In this document: positions 10,857-17,271 of the stretch, piece by piece | Layout: each line of letters begins with the position of its first letter | Position numbering within the stretch: the first letter of the stretch is position 1 | Assembly (NCBI GenBank): GCA_934591725.1 | Contig: CAKTPR010000033.1 | Location: forward strand, 1 to 21,764 | Length of the DNA: 21,764 nt | Reading direction: 5' to 3' | Origin: an uncultured Oscillospiraceae bacterium | GTDB lineage: Bacteria > Bacillota > Clostridia > Oscillospirales > Oscillospiraceae | Position numbers and translations under genes: made by a program | The notes under the pieces: generated by a model | Told to the model about the DNA's origin: nothing | The model's input: only the letters and a program-made list of their open reading frames with translations | Database searches by the model: none

Positions 10857-10888
10857 AAAAATCTCTCCTTTTTCAAGGAGAGATTTTT
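10857..10888 (+). terminator. Intrinsic terminator of pncB
   Basis: Perfect 14-bp stem AAAAATCTCTCCTT (10857-10870) / AAGGAGAGATTTTT (10875-10888) with a TTTC loop. The A-rich left arm and T-rich right arm would also allow function in reverse. Confidence 0.92.
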
Positions 10889-10932
10889 CAGTCTTCGTAA
10901 GTTCTTATGTTGATGGTCTCATAAAATAAATG

Positions 10933-10961
10933 TTGTTTTTCCCTGAGCTCTCTGCTATACT
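10933..10961 (+). promoter_or_regulatory. Promoter of the small membrane protein gene
   Basis: TTGTTT (10933-10938), 17 nt, TATACT (10956-10961), about 36 nt before the ATG at 10998. Confidence 0.6.
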
Positions 10962-10997
10962 GGAAGCGACCAAACATAAATGAATGAGGTGCTTACC

Positions 10998-11501
10998 ATG
11001 GACAAGAACTCTCCTGAATACTTGACAAAAAAGATTTCCGCCGGGCGGTATTCCCTGCAGTTAATCATACTTTTAACCGTTGTTAACACTGTGTTTTTGC
11101 TCGCGGACTCAGACCACTACTACGTGTTTTCCGCCTCCATCCCCTATTATCTTACAGCCTTCGGAATGGGCATGGACGAGGCGCTCTCCGGAGGGATTGG
11201 CACCTTTACCATCATCGCAGTGGTCATCGGCGTCCTTGTTATGGGTGTTTACGCCCTGTGCTGGGCATTTTGTGAAAAGAAACCCGGCTGGCTCACCGCC
11301 GCGCTGGTCCTTTTCTCGGTAGACACAGTGGGTCTTCTGGTCGTCTCCTTTGCCTTGCTGGACGATCCGTTTCTCAATATCCTGGACATTATCATCCATG
11401 CTCTGGTAGTTTATGAACTGGCCAGAGCCGTCGCCTGCGCAAAAAAGCTCAAGCAGCAGGCAGACACCGTGGCCTGCCGCACATATCCGGAAATCTATTA
11501 A
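10998..11501 (+). CDS. Four-helix integral membrane protein of unknown function
   Basis: 167 residues; I do not recognise a named family. A short charged N-terminus (MDKNSPEYLTKKISAGRYS) precedes a first helix (LQLIILLTVVNTVFLLA), a loop with HYYVFSASIPYYL, a second helix (TFTIIAVVIGVLVMGVYALCWAF), the positive segment CEKKPGW, and two more helices (LTAALVLFSVDTVGLLVVSFALL and a segment around residues 125-145). It ends in a cytoplasmic-looking, lysine-containing tail. The start at 10998 is chosen because GAGGTG lies six bases upstream; another in-frame ATG at 10980 lacks one. It has its own promoter and stands alone between pncB and the liv leader. No clear terminator follows; only AGTGGG/CCCACT with a 12-nt loop near 11535-11558 was seen. 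Confidence 0.75.
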   Translation: MDKNSPEYLTKKISAGRYSLQLIILLTVVNTVFLLADSDHYYVFSASIPYYLTAFGMGMDEALSGGIGTFTIIAVVIGVLVMGVYALCWAFCEKKPGWLTAALVLFSVDTVGLLVVSFALLDDPFLNILDIIIHALVVYELARAVACAKKLKQQADTVACRTYPEIY

Positions 11502-11639
11502 CAGCTATATGCCAATGGGGCTGCGGCAGAGCTCAGTGGGGCAAGTCAGTGACCCACTTCTGACGTTGTGCATTGTGTAGAAAAACGCACCATCATTTTT
11601 GGCGGTTTTGTCAGAATGAGTAAAATATAAAAAAGGCTC

Positions 11640-11668
11640 TTGACAGCCGCGGCTTACGGTGCTAAAGT
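11640..11668 (+). promoter_or_regulatory. Promoter of the leader ORF and liv operon
   Basis: TTGACA (11640-11645), 17 nt, TAAAGT (11663-11668), about 30 nt before the leader ATG at 11699. It is the only good promoter seen between 11502 and livJ. The 138 nt before it (11502-11639) show no gene. Confidence 0.72.
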
Positions 11669-11698
11669 ACGCCCATCAAACGAAAGGAGATACAGCAG

Positions 11699-11953
11699 AT
11701 GTTTGAACGCTTCGCAAACCGCTTCAACACTACCGGTTCATGCGCTCGCGCAGATGAGTCCGCTGCTGCATGCTCTTCTCGCCAGCAGTCCGCCGACTGC
11801 ACCAATACCGCCCTCCTGCTTACTAAGGACACTGTTGACGCAGTGTCCATTTTTGTTGCCGCCGTACGAGTTATTACCGTATCCATATGCATAATTATAA
11901 GCATAATTAGCGGCACAGATTGCAGGCGACCGGTTTTGGCAGCGGTGCGATGA
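11699..11953 (+). CDS. Ile/Val-rich short ORF: candidate leader peptide of the liv operon
   Basis: 84 codons with AAAGGAG about eight bases before the ATG and a near-consensus promoter upstream. No homologue is recognised. Residues 39-41 are Leu-Leu-Leu; residues 46-70 contain 8 Ile and 6 Val (for example VITVSICIIISIIS), with half of the Ile codons being ATA although the following livJ gene uses almost only ATC. The stop codon (11951-11953) directly precedes a strong intrinsic terminator, and livJ starts 92 nt after it. Runs of the regulated amino acid just before a terminator are the hallmark of leader-peptide attenuation, as in enterobacterial ilv leaders, though those peptides are shorter. 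Alternative: residues 48-71 could be a membrane helix, making this a small single-pass protein with five Cys. It may also be non-coding. That it is translated is likely; its role is inferred. Confidence 0.6.
   Translation: MFERFANRFNTTGSCARADESAAACSSRQQSADCTNTALLLTKDTVDAVSIFVAAVRVITVSICIIISIISGTDCRRPVLAAVR
11827..11854 (+). terminator. Terminator-like hairpin inside the leader ORF
   Basis: GGACACTG (11827-11834) / CAGTGTCC (11841-11848) form a perfect 8-bp stem with a 6-nt loop, followed by A and five Ts (11850-11854). It begins 6 nt after the three Leu codons (11813-11821), so a ribosome waiting there would cover its left arm. It may be a first attenuation point. Confidence 0.5.
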
Positions 11954-12012
11954 TTTGATATTTCAGTATACTTCAAATCAGCCCCGACCAATTCGGTCGG
12001 GGCTGATTTTTT
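11952..12012 (+). terminator. Strong terminator with a possible antiterminator, upstream of livJ
   Basis: Terminator: AAATCAGCCCCGACC (11975-11989) / GGTCGGGGCTGATTT (11995-12009), perfect 15-bp stem, AATTC loop, T-run to 12012. Competing stem: GATTTGA (11952-11958), overlapping the leader stop codon, pairs with TCAAATC (11973-11979), which takes part of the terminator's left arm. With bulges this can extend into 11943-11951. A ribosome at the stop codon would block the competing stem and favour termination; one stalled earlier would free it. Only 33 nt separate the T-run from the livJ ATG. Confidence 0.8.
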
Positions 12013-12045
12013 GTATAAATATATTCCTGTAAGGAGAACAAAAAG

Positions 12046-13326
12046 ATGAAAAAGTTTATGGCTCTTGTTTTGGTCGCAGCAATGTGCATGTGCCTGTTCG
12101 CAGGCTGCGGCAGCAGCAACAGCGGCACTGCCGCAACTGAGGCACCCACGGAAGCAGCTTCCGGCAGCAATACATTCAAGATCGGCGGCAGCGGCCCCCT
12201 GACCGGCGACGCGGCTATCTACGGTACCGCAGTCAAGAACGGCGGCCAGATCGCAGTCGATGAGATCAATGCCAACGGCGGCATCAACGGCTACCAGATC
12301 GAGTGGAAATTCGAGGACGACCAGGCCGACAGCGAGATCGCAGTCAATGCCTACAACAACCTCATGGACTGGGGCATGCAGGTCATGGCCGGCCCCACCA
12401 CCACCGGCTCCGCCATCTCCGTTTCCACCAAGTGCAATGAAGAGCGCGTGTTCATGATGACCCCGTCCGCCTCCTCCGCCGACGTCACCGCGGGCAAGGA
12501 CAATGTCTTCCAGCTTTGCTTCACCGACCCGAACCAGGGCGCAGGCTCCGCGACCTACATCGCAGCCAACATGCCTGAAAGCAAGATCGCCGTTATCTAC
12601 CGCAACGACGACGCTTACTCCCAGGGCATCCGCGACAAGTTCGTTTCCACCGCAGCCGAGAACGGCCTTGAGATCGTCTATGAAGGCACCTTCACCAAGG
12701 ACACAGCAACCGACTTCTCCGTCCAGCTCACCACGGCTCAGGCTGACGGTGCAGACCTCGTCTTCCTGCCCATCTACTACCAGCCCGCATCCGTCATCTT
12801 CTCTCAGGCAAAGGCCATGGGCTATGAGCCGACCTTCTTCGGCGTCGACGGCATGGACGGCATCCTGACCCTCGAAGGCTTTGACACCTCGCTTGCGGAA
12901 GACGTCATGGTTCTGACTCCGTTCTCCGCGGACGCACAGGATGAGCAGACCAAGAGCTTCGTAGAGAAGTACACCAAGGAGTACGGTGAAGCCCCCAACC
13001 AGTTCGCAGCCGATGAGTACGACGTTATCTACGCGCTGAAGGCCGCTCTCGAAGCTGCTAACTGCACTCCCGACATGAGCACCGAGGAGATCTGCGACGC
13101 GCTCGTCTCCGCATTCCAGAGCCTGACCTTCGACGGCCTGACCGGTAAGGGCATGACCTGGAACGCCGAGGGCGAGGTCAGCAAGATGCCCGCTGCCGTC
13201 ATCATCAAGAACGGCACCTACGTCTCCGCAGAGCTCTCGGCAGCCGAGGAAGCTCCCGCCGAGGAGACCGAGGCCACTGCGGAAGCAGAAGCAGCTGCTG
13301 AACCTGAGGCCAGCCCCGCAGCATAA
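12046..13326 (+). CDS. livJ: Branched-chain amino-acid ABC transporter substrate-binding lipoprotein
   Basis: 426 residues. The signal peptide ends in lipobox F-A-G-C with Cys21 lipidated; the linker is Thr/Ala/Glu-rich. The mature periplasmic-binding-fold domain opens with FKIGGSGPLTGDAAIYG and shows IAVDEINANGGINGYQIEW and KIAVIYRNDDAYSQGI, typical of the Leu/Ile/Val-binding family. It captures amino acids outside the cell and passes them to the LivHM channel. Ligand preference within the family (Leu/Ile/Val, other amino acids, or urea/amide relatives) cannot be fixed from sequence alone. The C-terminal 30 residues are an Ala/Glu-rich acidic tail (AEEAPAEETEATAEAEAAAE) without fold. The start has AAGGAG about nine bases upstream. 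It is the first gene of the liv operon and lies just behind the leader terminator. Confidence 0.94.
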   Translation: MKKFMALVLVAAMCMCLFAGCGSSNSGTAATEAPTEAASGSNTFKIGGSGPLTGDAAIYGTAVKNGGQIAVDEINANGGINGYQIEWKFEDDQADSEIAVNAYNNLMDWGMQVMAGPTTTGSAISVSTKCNEERVFMMTPSASSADVTAGKDNVFQLCFTDPNQGAGSATYIAANMPESKIAVIYRNDDAYSQGIRDKFVSTAAENGLEIVYEGTFTKDTATDFSVQLTTAQADGADLVFLPIYYQPASVIFSQAKAMGYEPTFFGVDGMDGILTLEGFDTSLAEDVMVLTPFSADAQDEQTKSFVEKYTKEYGEAPNQFAADEYDVIYALKAALEAANCTPDMSTEEICDALVSAFQSLTFDGLTGKGMTWNAEGEVSKMPAAVIIKNGTYVSAELSAAEEAPAEETEATAEAEAAAEPEASPAA

Positions 13327-13359
13327 GTTTAGCGGGATATTAAACCACAACCAAACAAA

Positions 13360-13447
13360 GGCAGCCGGGGGGATCATCCCCCGACTGCCGACAGGCATCT
13401 TATCCTTCTGCGGCAGTTGCAGAGGCGGCACGGCCTCTGCCGACTGT
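13360..13447 (+). other. Two stem-loops between livJ and livH
   Basis: Stem 1: GGCAG-C-CGGGGG (13360-13371) with CCCCCG-A-CTGCC (13378-13389). Stem 2: GCAGAGGC (13419-13426) / GCCTCTGC (13433-13440), extended by CAGT (13414-13417) / ACTG (13443-13446). Neither is followed by a T-run. They fill most of the 180-nt gap; by analogy with other binding-protein genes they may protect livJ mRNA and lower expression of downstream genes. Confidence 0.55.
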
Positions 13448-13506
13448 GCAAATGTCGCAGAGCGTCAGAAAATTGCAGCAGTTAATAGAAACAGAAGAGG
13501 TACGTT

Positions 13507-14385
13507 ATGGAATTTCTGTCATATCTCATCAGCGGTATCAGTCTCGGCAGCGTGTACGCGATAATCGCGCTGGGCTATACCATGGTTTACGGCATCGCCA
13601 AGATGCTGAACTTCGCCCATGGCGACGTTATAATGGTCGGCGGCTACGTGTCGCTGATGGCGGTCAGCTCATGGGGGCTCCCCGCATGGGCGGCGGTGCT
13701 CGTCGCGATGGTCGTGTGCACGCTGCTCGGCGTTATCATCGAGGGGCTGGCGTATAAGCCGCTGCGCGCGGCTCCGTCGCTCGCGGTGCTCATCACCGCC
13801 ATCGGCGTGAGCTACTTCCTCCAGAACTCCGCCCTGCTCATCTGGGGCGCGAACCCCAAGGCGTACAGCCCCGTGGTCGAGGGAGCGTTCAAGCTCTTCG
13901 ACGGCAAGCTCACGATCTCCTACATCGCGCTTCTGACGGTCGTGATGTGCCTTGTCATCATGGCGGCACTGACCTTCTTCACCGGCAAAACCAAGATGGG
14001 CAAGGCGATGCGCGCTGTGTCCGAGGATAAGGCGGCGGCCCAGCTCATGGGCATCAACGTCAACAGCACCATTTCGCTCACCTTCGCTATCGGCTCGGCT
14101 CTCGCGGCTATCGCGGGCGTGCTGCTCTGCTCGTCCTACACCTCCCTCATGCCGACCACCGGCTCCATGCCCGGCATCAAGGCCTTCACCGCGGCGGTGT
14201 TCGGCGGCATCGGCTCGATCCCCGGCGCGTTCCTCGGCGGGCTGCTGCTCGGCATAATCGAGTCTCTGGCAAAGGCATATATCTCCACGCAGCTTGCAAA
14301 CTCCATCGTCTTTGCGGTGCTTATCGTGACGCTGCTGGTGCGTCCGGCCGGTCTGCTCGGCAAGTATGTGCCGGAGAAAGTCTGA
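13507..14385 (+). CDS. livH: Branched-chain amino-acid ABC transporter permease LivH
   Basis: 292 residues, close to the usual length. It begins MEFLSYLISGISLGSVYAIIALGYTMVYGI, the typical first helices of LivH, followed by AKMLNFAHGDVIMVGGYV. Later conserved parts are FGGIGSIPGAFLGGLLLGIIE and a final helix before VRPAGLLGKYVPEKV. About eight membrane helices. It forms the translocation pore with LivM. The start has AGAGGT about seven bases upstream. Its stop overlaps the ribosome binding site of livM, suggesting coupled translation. Confidence 0.94.
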   Translation: MEFLSYLISGISLGSVYAIIALGYTMVYGIAKMLNFAHGDVIMVGGYVSLMAVSSWGLPAWAAVLVAMVVCTLLGVIIEGLAYKPLRAAPSLAVLITAIGVSYFLQNSALLIWGANPKAYSPVVEGAFKLFDGKLTISYIALLTVVMCLVIMAALTFFTGKTKMGKAMRAVSEDKAAAQLMGINVNSTISLTFAIGSALAAIAGVLLCSSYTSLMPTTGSMPGIKAFTAAVFGGIGSIPGAFLGGLLLGIIESLAKAYISTQLANSIVFAVLIVTLLVRPAGLLGKYVPEKV

Positions 14386-14394
14386 GGTGCCAAG

Positions 14395-15465
14395 ATGAAA
14401 AAGACTCTCAACAAAACAAAGATCGCGGACTTCGCGACATATATCGGCGTCGTCATCGCGTTTATCGTCATGAACGCCCTGATGAACGAAGGAATGCTCA
14501 CCCGCTCGATGAAGGGTCAGCTCGTCCCCATCTGCTGCTACATCGTCATGGCCGTCTCCCTGAACCTCACCGTCGGCATTCTCGGCGAGCTGAGTCTGGG
14601 CCACGCGGGCTTCATGAGCGTCGGCGCGTTCACCGGCGTCGTTACCGCAATGAGCCTGCAGAACGCCATCCCCTCCGATGGAGTGCGCCTTGCACTCGCG
14701 ATCGTGATGGGCGCGATCTTCGCGGGCATCGCGGGAACGCTCGTCGGCATCCCGGTGCTGCGCCTGCACGGCGACTATCTGGCCATCGTGACGCTGGCCT
14801 TCGGTGAGATCATCAAGGAGCTTATAAACTGCCTCATCATCGGCCACGATGAAAACGGCCTGCACATCATCTTCAACGCTACCGGCGCGAAGACCGTCAC
14901 CGACCTTGGCCTCACCGAGACGGGCAAAGTGCTCATCAAGGGCGCGCAGGGTGCGACCGGCACGGACACCATCGCAAGCTTCACCGCGGGCTTCATCCTC
15001 ATCATGGTCACGCTCGTCGTTGTGCTGAACCTCGTGCGCAGCCGCTCCGGCCGCGCGATCATGGCGCTGCGCGATAACCGCATCGCCGCCGAGTCCGTCG
15101 GCATCAACGTGACGAAGTATAAGCTCATGGCCTTCGTGACGAGCGCTGCGCTCGCAGGCGGCGCGGGCGCGCTCTATGGCCTGAACTTCTCGAACCTTGT
15201 CTCCTCGAAGTTCGATTTCAATACCTCTATCCTCATCCTCGTGTTCGTCGTGCTCGGCGGGCTCGGCAATATGTGGGGCTCGATAATCGCGGCGGCGGTG
15301 CTGACGGTGCTGCCTGAGGCGCTGCGCGGCTTTGCCGATTACCGTATGCTCATCTACGCGATAGTCCTGATAGTCGTCATGCTGGCGACGAACAGTCCCC
15401 AGATGAAGGCGCTGCTTTCAAAGCTCGTCCCGTTCGGCAAGAAAGGAGAAAAGGAACATGCCTGA
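14395..15465 (+). CDS. livM: Branched-chain amino-acid ABC transporter permease LivM
   Basis: 356 residues, within the family range. Recognisable parts are LNLTVGILGELSLGHAGFMSVGAF, VGIPVLRLHGDYLAIVTLAFGEIIKEL, SRSGRAIMALRDNRIAAESVGIN and VFVVLGGLGNMWGSIIAAAVLTVLPE. The last two are LivM signatures, including the cytoplasmic coupling segment that contacts the ATPases. An insertion around residues 150-190 (DENGLHIIF...KGAQGATGTD) is a likely extracellular loop. The ribosome binding site GAGGTG overlaps the livH stop codon. The last 8 nt overlap the start of livG. Confidence 0.93.
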   Translation: MKKTLNKTKIADFATYIGVVIAFIVMNALMNEGMLTRSMKGQLVPICCYIVMAVSLNLTVGILGELSLGHAGFMSVGAFTGVVTAMSLQNAIPSDGVRLALAIVMGAIFAGIAGTLVGIPVLRLHGDYLAIVTLAFGEIIKELINCLIIGHDENGLHIIFNATGAKTVTDLGLTETGKVLIKGAQGATGTDTIASFTAGFILIMVTLVVVLNLVRSRSGRAIMALRDNRIAAESVGINVTKYKLMAFVTSAALAGGAGALYGLNFSNLVSSKFDFNTSILILVFVVLGGLGNMWGSIIAAAVLTVLPEALRGFADYRMLIYAIVLIVVMLATNSPQMKALLSKLVPFGKKGEKEHA

Positions 15466-16372
15466 TCTCGCTCTGAAATTAAGAAGCCCGCTTGCGATGT
15501 TCGCCCCGGCCTACCCGGAAGCCAACATCGAAACGAAGTATAAAAGCCCGCTCGTCCCGCTGCCGACGAACGCTTTCATCCCGCAGCGCGACCTTGACAA
15601 GACCCCCGTCCTCGAAGTCAGCCACCTCGGCATAGACTTCGGCGGTCTGACCGCGGTCGACGACTTCAACCTCACCATCGGACGCACCGAGATCGCCGGG
15701 CTCATCGGCCCGAACGGCGCGGGCAAGACCACGATCTTCAACCTCCTCACCAAGGTCTACCAGCCGACGCGCGGCACCATCATGGTCGACGGCATAGACA
15801 CCCACAGCATGAACACCGCGCAGGTCAACAAGCTCGGCGTGGCGCGCACGTTCCAGAACATCCGCCTGTTCGACAACCTCAGCGTTGAGGATAACGTCAA
15901 GCTCGGTATGCACAACCAGATAAACTACGGCATGTTCTCCGGCATCATGCGCCTGCCGTCCTACTGGAAGCAGGAGCGCATCGCCCATGAGCGCGCGATG
16001 GAGCTGCTGAGCATCTTCGACATGGAAGACCTCGCGGACGCAAAGGCCGGCTCCCTGCCCTACGGCGCGCAGCGCCGTCTCGAAATAGTCCGCGCCCTCG
16101 GCACGAATCCGAGCCTGCTGCTGCTCGACGAGCCGGCCGCCGGCATGAACCCCTCCGAGACCGCGGAGCTGATGGAGAACATCATCAAGATCCGCGATAT
16201 GTTCCAGATCGCCATCATGCTCATCGAGCACGACATGAACCTTGTCATGGGCATCTGCGAGGGCATCTGCGTGCTGAACTTCGGCAAGGTCATCGCCAAG
16301 GGCACGCCCGCGGACATTCAGGCGAACCCCGTCGTTATCGAAGCATACCTCGGCAAGAAGAAGGAGGCCTGA
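15458..16372 (+). CDS. livG: Branched-chain amino-acid ABC transporter ATPase LivG, with N-terminal extension
   Basis: 304 residues against about 255 in typical LivG. The ATPase domain begins near residue 51 (VLEVSHLGIDFGGLTAVDDF). Walker A is GPNGAGKTT (84-92), the Q-loop region holds VARTFQNIRLFDNLSVEDNV, the signature is LPYGAQRRLEIVRAL, Walker B is LLLLDEPAAGMNP, and the switch His lies in MLIEHDMNLVMGI. It powers transport through LivHM as a heterodimer with LivF on the inner membrane face. The first 50 residues (Pro-rich, starting MPDLALKLRSPLAMFAP) precede any known domain. They are probably translated, because AAAGGAG lies about nine bases before this ATG, which overlaps the livM stop by 8 nt, and no good internal ribosome binding site was seen. 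Confidence 0.93.
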   Translation: MPDLALKLRSPLAMFAPAYPEANIETKYKSPLVPLPTNAFIPQRDLDKTPVLEVSHLGIDFGGLTAVDDFNLTIGRTEIAGLIGPNGAGKTTIFNLLTKVYQPTRGTIMVDGIDTHSMNTAQVNKLGVARTFQNIRLFDNLSVEDNVKLGMHNQINYGMFSGIMRLPSYWKQERIAHERAMELLSIFDMEDLADAKAGSLPYGAQRRLEIVRALGTNPSLLLLDEPAAGMNPSETAELMENIIKIRDMFQIAIMLIEHDMNLVMGICEGICVLNFGKVIAKGTPADIQANPVVIEAYLGKKKEA

Positions 16373-16376
16373 GCGC

Positions 16377-17087
16377 ATGGGCACTATTCTTAAGGTAGAT
16401 AATATAAATGTATACTACGGCGCGATCCACGCGATAAAGGGCATCTCCTTTGAGGTCAACGAGGGCGAGATCGTCACCCTTATCGGCGCAAACGGCGCGG
16501 GCAAGTCCACGACGCTCCAGACCGTCTCCGGGCTGCTGCGCTCACGCACCGGCAGCATCGAGTTCAACGGCGAGAACATCAGCCATGTCCCGGCACACAA
16601 GCTCGTGTACAAGGGGCTTGCGCAGGTTCCTGAGGGACGGCGCATCTTCCTTCAGATGAGCGTTGAGGAGAACCTCGAAATGGGCGCGTTCACGCAGAAA
16701 AATGCCGGTATCGATGCGGATATCGAGTCGGTCTATGAGCAGTTCCCGCGCCTGCGCGAGAGAAAGAAGCAGATCGCCGGTACTCTCTCCGGCGGCGAGC
16801 AGCAGATGCTCGCAATGGGCAGGGCGCTCATGAGCCACCCGAAGCTGCTGATGCTGGACGAGCCGTCCATGGGTCTTGCGCCGATACTCGTCGAGCAGAT
16901 ATTCGACATCATCCGTCAGCTGCACAAGAACGGGACGACGATCCTCCTTGTCGAGCAGAACGCGCAGATGGCGCTCTCCGTCGCCGACCGCGCATACGTG
17001 CTCGAGACGGGAAAGATCACCCTCAGCGGCACCGGCAAGGAGCTTGCCGAAAGCGACGAGGTTCGCAAGGCCTACCTCGGCGGCTGA
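16377..17087 (+). CDS. livF: Branched-chain amino-acid ABC transporter ATPase LivF
   Basis: 236 residues, the standard length. Starts MGTILKVDNINVYYGAIHAIKGISFEV. Walker A GANGAGKST (37-45), VPEGRRIFLQMSVEENLEMGAF, signature LSGGEQQMLAMGRALM, Walker B LLMLDEPSMGLAP and switch His replaced by Gln in LLVEQNAQMAL, as is usual for LivF. It pairs with LivG. Last gene of the liv operon, 4 nt after livG, with its ribosome binding site (GGAGG) inside the livG end. A hairpin follows 24 nt after the stop. Confidence 0.95.
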   Translation: MGTILKVDNINVYYGAIHAIKGISFEVNEGEIVTLIGANGAGKSTTLQTVSGLLRSRTGSIEFNGENISHVPAHKLVYKGLAQVPEGRRIFLQMSVEENLEMGAFTQKNAGIDADIESVYEQFPRLRERKKQIAGTLSGGEQQMLAMGRALMSHPKLLMLDEPSMGLAPILVEQIFDIIRQLHKNGTTILLVEQNAQMALSVADRAYVLETGKITLSGTGKELAESDEVRKAYLGG

Positions 17088-17111
17088 CAGGAAAGTATAT
17101 AATAATAGAAA

Positions 17112-17138
17112 GAGCGTACCGCGAAACGTGGTACGCTC
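17112..17138 (+). terminator. Terminator-like hairpin at the end of the liv operon
   Basis: GAGCGTACC (17112-17120) / GGTACGCTC (17130-17138) perfect 9-bp stem that can extend by two pairs toward a GAAAC loop. The following GAATTATATAT is AU-rich but lacks a clean U-run. Confidence 0.62.
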
Positions 17139-17182
17139 GAATTATATATGACAATGCGCAGGAAAATTGCGGTATAAAGGGC

Positions 17183-17210
17183 TTGCATAAAGGGGAATTT
17201 ATGGTATAGT
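17183..17210 (+). promoter_or_regulatory. Promoter of argS
   Basis: TTGCAT (17183-17188), 16 nt, TATAGT (17205-17210), about 60 nt before the ATG. No T-box-like leader fits in this short gap. Confidence 0.55.
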
Positions 17211-17271
17211 ATTAAGATGTATATCCGCAGTGATTACATGGCTTTACTGAAAGATAAGGAGAGTTATTTGC

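Noticed and set aside
11640..11894. Alternative plus-strand ORF from a TTG overlapping the liv promoter
   Set aside because: Its start codon lies inside the -35 box and it has no ribosome binding site.
11662..13431. 589-codon open frame on the minus strand opposite livJ
   Set aside because: Mirror image of a clear lipoprotein gene; long open antisense frames are expected opposite GC-rich codon usage. The same holds for other long antisense frames, for example 6450-8057 and 13669-14865.
17088..17271. Possible T-box leader before argS
   Set aside because: The gap is too short after the liv hairpin and promoter, and no T-box antiterminator or terminator pair was seen.
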